Shown here: in pieces, positions 8,780-15,420 of the stretch | Numbering within the stretch: position 1 is the stretch's first letter | Layout of the letters: every line of letters starts with the position of its first letter | Assembly (NCBI GenBank): GCA_035623255.1 | Contig: DASPTU010000125.1 | Location: 1-64,000, forward strand | DNA from: JAFAGX01 sp035623255 | GTDB lineage: Bacteria; Acidobacteriota; Terriglobia; Terriglobales; Acidobacteriaceae | DNA length: 64,000 nt | Reading direction: 5' to 3' | The notes under the pieces: model-generated | What the model was told of the DNA's origin: nothing | The model's database searches: none | Seen by the model: the letters and a program-made list of their open reading frames with translations, nothing else | Position numbers and translations under genes: made by a program

Positions 8780-9814
8780 TCAAAGTCCAAATCGCGCGGG
8801 AGTGAACGCTGCAATATCGTGCTCAAGTCTTGAACCGGTGATCAGTTGAGCCATCACCAGCGCGGTAGCGGGCGCAAGCAGGATGCCGTCGCGAAAATGT
8901 CCGGCGGCCACAAAGTACCCTCCCACGCTGGTTGCGCCAAGTATCGGCAACCCATCCGGGGTACCCGGCCGTAGCCCTGCCCAATCCTGAAGGATCCTCG
9001 CCCCCTCAAGAGCCGGAATCAGAGCGATGGCAGCTTTATGCAAGCGCTGAATGGTGCTCGCGTCTGTCCGTTTGTCGTATCCCGCCTCTTCAAGCGTCGA
9101 TCCGATCAATATTCGTCCATCGCTTCGCGGCACGAGGTAAACCTCGGGTGCACGAATCACGTGTTGCAGCATTCGAGGCGCGGCCACTGCCAGCATCTGG
9201 CCTTTCACAGGACGAGTAGGGAAGCGCAACGGCGGGAATTGTCCGGCCCACGCCCCACCGCAATTGACGATCACCGGAGCCGAATAGCTGGTCTTTTCGG
9301 TAACGACACCGCTAGCTCGCCCTTCTAACGTCACCACCTTGGTGACGGCTGACCCGGAAGAAACGTCTACCCCATGATGCTTCGCGGCTTTGAGCGCCGC
9401 GGTAACCAGCGCCCGCGGATCCACACTGCGCTCTTTTAGGTAAATTCCCCGCCGATCCTGATCAGCCAGGGCAGGTTCAAGCTCACTTAAGGACGCCGTC
9501 AAACCCTCAGAGCCGACGTCATCCGAGAACAGCAATGTTCCCTGATCCCGCAGGTCAGCCTTGACCCCCGATTCATCCTGTAATTCGTGAACGAACTCGG
9601 GATACATTCGCGCGCTGGCGGTCGCGAGCGGTTGTAAGGTCGCCGGAGTTTCCTGGCCGCAATCCACCAGCATGCCGGCGGCAGCATGGGACGCTTCCTG
9701 GCCCGGCTCTCCGCGTTCTACCATCAGCACTTGCGCGCCGCGTTTCCGCAACTCGATCGACAACGACAGGCCAATGATGCCGCCACCAACGATAATTACG
9801 TCCCATGTCTTCAC
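8780..9814 (-). CDS. thiO: Glycine oxidase ThiO (FAD-dependent)
   Basis: A 344-residue DAO-family flavoprotein that oxidises glycine to iminoglycine for the thiazole half of thiamine. The N-terminal dinucleotide fold IIVGGGIIGLS and ERGEPGQEASHAAAGML match ThiO closely. The C-terminal GLRPGTPDGLPILG is the second FAD signature. The start is GTG with no Shine-Dalgarno; a TACAAT box lies six bases upstream, suggesting a leaderless mRNA. The partner gene thiG is 33 kb away on the same strand. Confidence 0.85.
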   Translation of the reverse strand: MKTWDVIIVGGGIIGLSLSIELRKRGAQVLMVERGEPGQEASHAAAGMLVDCGQETPATLQPLATASARMYPEFVHELQDESGVKADLRDQGTLLFSDDVGSEGLTASLSELEPALADQDRRGIYLKERSVDPRALVTAALKAAKHHGVDVSSGSAVTKVVTLEGRASGVVTEKTSYSAPVIVNCGGAWAGQFPPLRFPTRPVKGQMLAVAAPRMLQHVIRAPEVYLVPRSDGRILIGSTLEEAGYDKRTDASTIQRLHKAAIALIPALEGARILQDWAGLRPGTPDGLPILGATSVGGYFVAAGHFRDGILLAPATALVMAQLITGSRLEHDIAAFTPARFGL

Positions 9815-9820
9815 TCAGGC

Positions 9821-9826
9821 ATTGTA
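9821..9826 (-). promoter_or_regulatory. Putative -10 box for leaderless thiO
   Basis: On the minus strand TACAAT is followed by six bases and then the GTG start codon, so transcription would begin at or next to the start codon. There is no Shine-Dalgarno sequence. I see no good -35 match at 16-18 bases, so this rests on the -10 box and spacing alone. Confidence 0.35.
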
Positions 9827-9925
9827 AAAGACAGCGAGAGTGGCGGGTTGCGGGCGTGAGCGAGCCTGCCAGCGGGAGTCCGCAGCCCAAATCCCGAAGC
9901 GTAGCGAGGAATCCAGGGGAGAAGC

Positions 9926-10002
9926 TGGCGGACCCGGAGAGACTTGAACTCCCAACCTCTGCGTTCGAAGCGCATTGCTCTATCCACTTGAGCTACGGGT
10001 CC
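9926..10002 (-). tRNA. tRNA-Arg (anticodon TCG)
   Basis: On the minus strand a GGACCCG/CGGGTCC acceptor stem closes a standard cloverleaf with discriminator G. CCA is encoded at 9926-9928. The anticodon loop CTTCGAA gives anticodon TCG, reading CGA arginine codons. The T-loop is TTCAAGT and the D-arm is GCTC/GAGC. It lies between thiO and the PilZ gene. Confidence 0.95.
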
Positions 10003-10190
10003 GCACTCACTGTAGATAGCTTAACACCGCAAACAGGTCGGCAGAATCAGTGCTTCTGCTGCAGCTCATGCAGTTGTGTGTCCAGAGCACGCCCAAGATG
10101 TGGAACTTTGCAAGGCATGTCACTCTCGGTAACCTATTTCTTTCCGGGGAATCGGTACTATGATTGAGCGAGGCAAATCATCGAGCAGTT

Positions 10191-10529
10191 ATGCGCGACG
10201 GCACGCATAAATCATCAACTCGACGCTACGCCCGTTACCGCACCGAGATGCCTTTAATCGTCCGGGTACTCGGGGAAAACGGCTACATTCGTATCCACGG
10301 CCGCTGCTTTGAAATCGCCGAGAACGGGCTGGGCGCTGTGATTACCAGCGAATTCGGAGCGGGGGAGATGGTTTCATTGGAATTCTCCATTCCCAATGGG
10401 GGCGAGATGATCATTCGCGCCGTGGTTCGGCATCGCATGGGCTTTCTCCACGGCTTTGAATTCGTTGGCCTGCTTCCAGAACAAGCCGAGCTGATCAAGG
10501 CCTATTGCCGAACCCTCCAGCCAGCCTAG
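10191..10529 (+). CDS. PilZ-domain protein with altered second motif
   Basis: A small single-domain protein of about 112 residues. The first c-di-GMP motif RxxxR is present in RRYARYR near the N-terminus. The second motif, normally D/N-x-S-x-x-G, reads EIAENG here, so both the acid and the Ser are changed. Binding of c-di-GMP is therefore uncertain and it may be a degenerate PilZ adaptor. ATG 10191 is used; an in-frame TTG at 10164 would add nine residues. No cotranscribed neighbour is evident. Confidence 0.75.
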   Translation: MRDGTHKSSTRRYARYRTEMPLIVRVLGENGYIRIHGRCFEIAENGLGAVITSEFGAGEMVSLEFSIPNGGEMIIRAVVRHRMGFLHGFEFVGLLPEQAELIKAYCRTLQPA

Positions 10530-10546
10530 GCAGTAGATCTTGACTC

Positions 10547-10575
10547 GTTACACCTGGTGATCTTTTTTGTATACT
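10547..10575 (+). promoter_or_regulatory. Predicted promoter of the VOC gene, apparently leaderless
   Basis: GTTACA (10547-10552) and TATACT (10570-10575) are spaced by 17 bases. The -10 box ends seven bases before the ATG at 10583, so the transcript would start at the start codon. No Shine-Dalgarno precedes the ATG, which agrees with leaderless translation. Confidence 0.5.
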
Positions 10576-10582
10576 CTCGCCT

Positions 10583-11377
10583 ATGCCAAACATCGACGCG
10601 CACAAACCAGGCGCATTCTGCTGGGTCGAGCTGGGTACGACTGATCAGAACGCGGCGAAGAAATTTTACGGCACGCTATTCGGCTGGGCCGCCAACGACA
10701 ATCCCATGGGGCCTGGTGAGTTCTACACTATTTTCCGGCTGCAGGACCGGAATGCCGCTGCCGCATACACGTTACGGCCAGATGACCGCGCTCATGGTGT
10801 TCCACCGCACTGGATGCTCTACGTTGCAGTTGAGAATGCCGACGCCGCGGCTAACCGTGTCGCTGAGTTCGGTGGCAAAGTGCTGGCGCCCGCGTTCGAC
10901 GTCATGGACGCCGGCCGCATGTCGGTAGTTCAGGACCCGACTGGCGCGACTTTCTCTGTATGGCAGGCGAAAAGAAACTCCGGTATCGGAATCGCAGGCG
11001 AACCGGGGACGCTCTGCTGGGCGGACTTGAGCACTCGCGATCAAAGCCGTGCCCGCAAGTTCTACACTGATCTTTTTGGTTGGAAAATGACCGACGATAC
11101 CGATGACAACCCGCCCTCAAACTACGTTCACATTCACAATGGAGAGGACTTCATCGGAGGGATCCTTCCCCCTGCCTACGTGAACCCGCACGCGCCGCCG
11201 CACTGGATGCCATACTTCCAAGTGGCCAACTGTGACAACAGCGCTGCGCAAGCCAGGCAGTCGGGGGCACGGGTCTACATGGAGCCCAAGACACTTGAGG
11301 ACGCCGGCCGGTTTGCTGTCCTGGCCGATCCCCAGGGCGCAACTTTTGCCATTTTCCAGGTCATACCCCGGAAATAG
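10583..11377 (+). CDS. VOC-family protein with two tandem glyoxalase-like domains
   Basis: A 264-residue protein built of two glyoxalase/bleomycin-resistance units (about residues 8-130 and 140-262). Each unit begins with a CWxxL strand, has a KFYxxLFGW helix and ends in DPxGATFxxxQ. The pattern matches the Cfp30B-like hydroxylase/antigen family, whose substrate is not established. The duplicated arrangement can form a full metal site within one chain. I cannot assign a reaction. Confidence 0.82.
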   Translation: MPNIDAHKPGAFCWVELGTTDQNAAKKFYGTLFGWAANDNPMGPGEFYTIFRLQDRNAAAAYTLRPDDRAHGVPPHWMLYVAVENADAAANRVAEFGGKVLAPAFDVMDAGRMSVVQDPTGATFSVWQAKRNSGIGIAGEPGTLCWADLSTRDQSRARKFYTDLFGWKMTDDTDDNPPSNYVHIHNGEDFIGGILPPAYVNPHAPPHWMPYFQVANCDNSAAQARQSGARVYMEPKTLEDAGRFAVLADPQGATFAIFQVIPRK

Positions 11378-11412
11378 CTTCGAACTTAGAAAATTGAAGT
11401 GGCGAGCTGCGG

Positions 11413-12012
11413 TTAGCTACTCGTCGAGGGGGCCATTTTCACTATCTCAGAACGGCGAAAACAGTCTTTCGCATGGTCGTTTACCAGTCCCACAGCCTGC
11501 ATGAAAGCGTAGCAGATGGTACTGCCGACGAAGTTGAATCCGCGTTTTCGGAGATCTTTGCTGATTGCATCGGAGAGGGATGTGCGGGCCGGCAGGCGCT
11601 TTGATTTCCACGAGTTGATCAGCGGCTGCCCGTCAACAAATTGCCAGATGTAACGGTCGAATGAGCCACATTCTCGCTGAACCTTGAGAAAAGCCTTGGC
11701 ATTCTGTACGGCCGATGCAATCTTCAGGCGATTCCGTATGATTCCCGGATCCCGCAACAGAGCGCCGTTTTTGCGGGCAGTATAGCCGGCAACCCGCTCA
11801 GGATCGAAACCGTCGAATGCCGCCCGATAACTCTCCCGCTTCTTCAAAATCGTGTCCCAACTCAGCCCGGCCTGCGCGCCTTCGAGAATAAGGAATTCGA
11901 AAAGCACGCGGTCCTGGTGTGCAGGCACACCCCACTCCTCGTCGTGATAGCGGATGGAGAGCTCATTGCTTGCCCAGGAACAGCGAACTCGATCGTCGGA
12001 CCTGACCGTCAT
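11413..12012 (-). CDS. tag: DNA-3-methyladenine glycosylase I
   Basis: A 199-residue Tag enzyme that excises 3-methyladenine. The structural zinc ligands are visible as RCSWA and YHDEEWG at the N-terminus and NDHAKDC at the C-terminus. GLSWDTILKKRESYRAAF is the strongly conserved family block. AAGG lies six bases before the ATG. It is transcribed toward the VOC gene, convergently. The window therefore carries both major types of alkylation glycosylase. Confidence 0.92.
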   Translation of the reverse strand: MTVRSDDRVRCSWASNELSIRYHDEEWGVPAHQDRVLFEFLILEGAQAGLSWDTILKKRESYRAAFDGFDPERVAGYTARKNGALLRDPGIIRNRLKIASAVQNAKAFLKVQRECGSFDRYIWQFVDGQPLINSWKSKRLPARTSLSDAISKDLRKRGFNFVGSTICYAFMQAVGLVNDHAKDCFRRSEIVKMAPSTSS

Positions 12013-12066
12013 TCAGAACCTTGACCCTGTTCCCTGGACAAAAAACAGTGGACCCTAAGCAGTTGG

Positions 12067-12780
12067 TTACTCTAGCGATTTCGGATCAGACAGATTCTTC
12101 GGACTTTGCTTGTCCAATAGCGAGACCAGTTGTTGTGCGCAGGGCGGGTTCTTCACTTTCCCTTCGCGGATAATCTCTTTTGCATCCAGCTTCTGACCAT
12201 AGAGCTTCTCGTTTGCGCTTCCGTCGGAGCGCAATGTAGATCCCTCGAGCGAGACGCCGGCGAATAGTCCTTTATTCCGCGAGTAGGACAAGATCTCCGC
12301 CTTCATAACCACGTCCGTTGAGCCCTCTGCGGTGCGGCCCTTAGGGCCAGCTGCAGCCGAGGCGTCCGCACCCAGTTTTACTTTGCTGCTGAGCAGAGAT
12401 TGTGCCCCCTTGGGATTCATGATCAGTAGCACGAAATCCGTACCTTGCACCCCGATCTGAAACCCGATACTGCCGCCCTCGAGCGCGTACAAAGCTGGAG
12501 GACCCCACGGACCGGTGTAGTGCTGACCACTTCTGCACACCATCACACCGCGTCCATAACTCGCCCCAATGCCGAAGGCGGCTTTTTTGACCGATGGCAA
12601 CACCACCACACATTCAGCTTTGTCGAGAAGGTCTTGGGGAATATCGTCCGGAATGTCGAGAATTTCTTTGAGAACTTGCCCTGAGTCTTTTACACGTTCT
12701 TGCTCCTTCTCGTTGCCAGCCGCAAAAGCGCAGGGTAAAGAAATACACAAAATCAGCAGCGCCAACAGCGTTTGCTTCAT
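12067..12780 (-). CDS. Secreted SYLF/Ysc84-domain lipid-binding protein
   Basis: A 237-residue protein with an N-terminal signal peptide (hydrophobic core about residues 4-20, cleavage near AFAAG). The SYLF domain shows KAECVVVLPSV, GIGASYGRGV and the SIGFQIGVQ strand. SYLF domains bind phosphoinositides in eukaryotes; the bacterial role is unclear, probably in the envelope. Start ATG 12780 is fixed by an AGGAG six bases upstream and by the signal peptide; a longer upstream open frame is not coding. Divergent from VWA protein 1. Confidence 0.85.
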   Translation of the reverse strand: MKQTLLALLILCISLPCAFAAGNEKEQERVKDSGQVLKEILDIPDDIPQDLLDKAECVVVLPSVKKAAFGIGASYGRGVMVCRSGQHYTGPWGPPALYALEGGSIGFQIGVQGTDFVLLIMNPKGAQSLLSSKVKLGADASAAAGPKGRTAEGSTDVVMKAEILSYSRNKGLFAGVSLEGSTLRSDGSANEKLYGQKLDAKEIIREGKVKNPPCAQQLVSLLDKQSPKNLSDPKSLE

Positions 12781-13055
12781 GGGATCTCCTGATTCCTTTG
12801 AGGTGACCGTATTGTACTCTTCCCCCAAGGCCCTCGTTCTGGGCCGAAAGCTCGTGGTCCGTGTCCGTCCACATTGTTGCGGATGTTGGGTCCATGACCA
12901 AACGTGTGCTCCTTTTGTAACTTGGCCTCCCCAAGACACTTCTCCTAAATTCAAGATAGTGAAAAGCCCGACTTTTCGGCCCCACACGTGCATCTATATG
13001 TTGTGGAGTGGCGTAGGACGGGCCTTTTGTTGCAACTAGCTGATATGGGTCTGGA

Positions 13056-14054
13056 ATGAAGTACACGAATCTGTATTTTTTGCGCGCGCTGGTGCTAGCT
13101 CTACTTGCAGGGATTCCTGCGTTTGCGCAATCCAGCGATGTCGTTCCAGGCAACTCTTCTCCGGCCAGCGCCTTCGTCGCCTCGGCTGCTTCTGGCACAG
13201 CGGATTCGGACGAGTCCGTTCTCACAATCAAGAAGCGAGTCAACGAAGTTAATCTGCTCTTCATCGCTACCGACAAGCACGGCAAATTCGTGCGTAATCT
13301 GAGCGCGGACGATTTCTCCATTTTGGATGACCACAAGCCGCCGCAATCAATCGTCAATTTCCGCAGCGAAACCGATCTGCCATTGGAGTTGGGATTATTG
13401 ATCGATACCAGCGGCTCGGTACGCACCCGGTTCGATTTCGAGCAGGAGTCCGCCATTGACTTCCTCCAGCAAACACTCCGGCCGCATTTTGACCGAGCAT
13501 TCGTAATGGGGTTCAACTCGCATACCACGGTCATGCAGGACTTCACAGATGACAACGTGCTGCTTCGTGTCGGGATCCATCGCTTGCAGAACGGCGGCGG
13601 AACGGCCTTGTATGACGCCATCTATCGCGCCTGCCGAAACAAGCTCATGAAAGATCAGGAGGATCATCCGGTGCGGCGCGCTATTGTGGTCGTCAGTGAT
13701 GGCGAGGATAATCAAAGCGAGGTTAGTGAAGGGCAAGCGATCGAGATGGCGCAGCGCGCAGAAGTGATTATTTACGCTATTTCTACCGACGACAGTGGCC
13801 TGATTCTCCGGGGTGACACAATATTGCAGCAGTTGGCCGACGCGACGGGCGGGCGAGCATTCTTCCCCTTCAAGATGAAAGATATAAAGAGTTCCTTTTC
13901 CGCCATCGAAGATGAGCTTCGTAGCCAATACATCATTTCTTACCATCCCGCGGATTTTGAGGCTGACGGCCGCTATCGCCCAATCGAGATCACTGCGCTC
14001 AAGAAAGACCTTCAAGTGCGTGCTCGCAAAGGGTACTATGCGCCGAGACAGTAG
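13056..14054 (+). CDS. Secreted VWFA-related acidobacterial-domain protein (1)
   Basis: A 332-residue exported protein. A signal peptide spans about residues 1-24. An immunoglobulin-like N-terminal part (NEVNLLFIATDKHGKFV, then DFSILDD) precedes a von Willebrand A domain with an intact MIDAS: DTSGS at 116-120, Thr in GGTALYDAI and Asp in SDGEDN. The C-terminal SQYIISYHP and ARKGYYAP are typical of this family. Such domains bind ligands through a divalent metal; no member has a settled role. Three paralogues lie elsewhere in the window. Confidence 0.88.
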   Translation: MKYTNLYFLRALVLALLAGIPAFAQSSDVVPGNSSPASAFVASAASGTADSDESVLTIKKRVNEVNLLFIATDKHGKFVRNLSADDFSILDDHKPPQSIVNFRSETDLPLELGLLIDTSGSVRTRFDFEQESAIDFLQQTLRPHFDRAFVMGFNSHTTVMQDFTDDNVLLRVGIHRLQNGGGTALYDAIYRACRNKLMKDQEDHPVRRAIVVVSDGEDNQSEVSEGQAIEMAQRAEVIIYAISTDDSGLILRGDTILQQLADATGGRAFFPFKMKDIKSSFSAIEDELRSQYIISYHPADFEADGRYRPIEITALKKDLQVRARKGYYAPRQ

Positions 14055-14075
14055 TTGTATGCTGCTTGCCCTCAG

Positions 14076-14103
14076 TTGGTCTCCAATACATTGATGCTAC
14101 AAT
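14076..14103 (+). promoter_or_regulatory. Possible promoter of the STN-like secreted protein gene
   Basis: TTGGTC (14076-14081) and TACAAT (14098-14103) are 16 bases apart, between VWA protein 1 and the STN-like gene. The -35 match is weak and the -10 match is good. The predicted leader would be about 57 bases. Confidence 0.3.
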
Positions 14104-14166
14104 TGGCGGAGTTGGCTGGGGCACGCAAGACAGCTCTAACGCGGCGTTCTATTATCAGGTGATGGA

Positions 14167-14964
14167 TTGAGAGTTAAAGTTCCCCTCGCCGTGGTGGTTG
14201 CTTTTGTTGTGCCTTCCTGCGCCATGGCCCAGTCAGGTCCCCATCGGCCCACACCCGCCGGACAGCCGCGTCAGAAGGATTTGCCAACTACGCCATCAGT
14301 CGAGCTAGTTGCCCCACTATCTCCGGAGCAAATGCCCGCTTCGCCACCTCAAGTTGCGTTCAGCAATGACACACTAACCATCGACGCAAACAATGCGACC
14401 TTGGGAGATATCCTGCGTGCTGTCCACCGCCAGACCGGCGCCGCAATCGATGTTCCGGGAAACGCAACCGATAGAGTAGTCGGGAAATTCGGCCCTGGTC
14501 CGGTGCGGGATGTCATGACTTCGCTGCTGAACGGGTCCCATTTCAATTATGTGCTGGTAGGTTCGGCAACTAATCCTAACGGCTTGGAACGAGTGGTGCT
14601 GATCTCGAGATCCACCGGAATTGACCAGGTTGCCCCAAGCCCACCAGCTTCTCAGTACAGGTCGCCGGTTGGCGTCCCTCAGTCAGCCGAAGTCTCTAAC
14701 GACGATGGCGCCGAGATGCCCGAGACGAACGAGGCGGCCGATGATCAGGCTAATCAGCCCCAGCCGGCGGAAGACCAGCAGCAACAGGCGCCTCAACAGA
14801 ATCCGTTTGGACAAGGCGGAGCGGTGAAGACGCCCGAGCAGCTCCTGCAGGAACTGCAGCAACGGCAGCAGCAGATGCAACAGCAACAGCAGGGAAGTCC
14901 ACAATCATTCCCGCAAGCTCCTGTGCAGCTTCCCCAGCCGCAGCAGCAGCCGCAAGAACAGTAG
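14167..14964 (+). CDS. Secreted STN-like protein with Gln-rich tail
   Basis: A 265-residue exported protein of uncertain function. A signal peptide (about residues 1-21, ending CAMAQ) leads into a Pro-rich linker. A short domain follows at about residues 60-145 with SNDTLTIDANNATLGDIL, resembling the secretin/TonB short N-terminal (STN) domain. The last 80 residues are dominated by Gln and Pro, including QQQMQQQQQ. The TTG start has AGGTGAT just upstream. It lacks any secretin barrel or TonB plug, so a periplasmic adaptor is one possibility; the family call is inference. Confidence 0.6.
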   Translation: MRVKVPLAVVVAFVVPSCAMAQSGPHRPTPAGQPRQKDLPTTPSVELVAPLSPEQMPASPPQVAFSNDTLTIDANNATLGDILRAVHRQTGAAIDVPGNATDRVVGKFGPGPVRDVMTSLLNGSHFNYVLVGSATNPNGLERVVLISRSTGIDQVAPSPPASQYRSPVGVPQSAEVSNDDGAEMPETNEAADDQANQPQPAEDQQQQAPQQNPFGQGGAVKTPEQLLQELQQRQQQMQQQQQGSPQSFPQAPVQLPQPQQQPQEQ

Positions 14965-15032
14965 GTCCGCCGGGTTCAGTTGCAGCTATCTTAACTTTGA
15001 GTGGTCAGCGTGCCTATCGAATTAGGCGAGTG

Positions 15033-15224
15033 CTAGTCGCCGCCCGCATGAGCCGCGCGAGCGCGCGCCGGGACGGCCACTGAATTTTCGCTGCTCATAG
15101 TCCGCGCCTGGGGCGCGAAGGCTTGCAGAATCAGGATGACAGCAGCGAAGGCGACCAGAATGCCGATTGCGACTACCGTCACAACGGTCAGTGAAAGTAC
15201 AAGAGCACCCAGTAAACTACCCAA
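15033..15224 (-). CDS. Possible small single-span membrane protein
   Basis: A 63-residue frame, extendable to a TTG at 15320 for 95 residues. It is dominated by a hydrophobic segment of about 33 residues rich in Val, Leu, Ile and Ala, followed by a short Arg/His-containing tail. TTG at 15224 has AGAAGG about ten bases upstream. I do not recognise the family. It is the only plausible coding content in the 456-base gap between the STN-like gene and uvrA, and it could still be spurious. Confidence 0.32.
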   Translation of the reverse strand: MGSLLGALVLSLTVVTVVAIGILVAFAAVILILQAFAPQARTMSSENSVAVPARARAAHAGGD

Positions 15225-15420
15225 GCTTGGTCCGCCTTCTGATGAACTGGCGCGTTCGCCGAGCGCGAAGCGACAGCTTAGATGCAATCTACCTGCGTTG
15301 ACCCTTGTCGCTGTTAGCAACTAAGATACGTAAGTAGAACTGCGCACTTTCACTCTCCAACATTTCAGGGGACCCGTCCACATTACGGAAGGTCAGGAAA
15401 CAACATTACTGTCGGCCAAT

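Noticed and set aside
12811..12816. TACAAT on the minus strand as a -10 box for the SYLF gene
   Set aside because: No -35 match at 16-18 bases, and the 30-base distance to the start leaves it unsupported; the gene has its own good ribosome-binding site.
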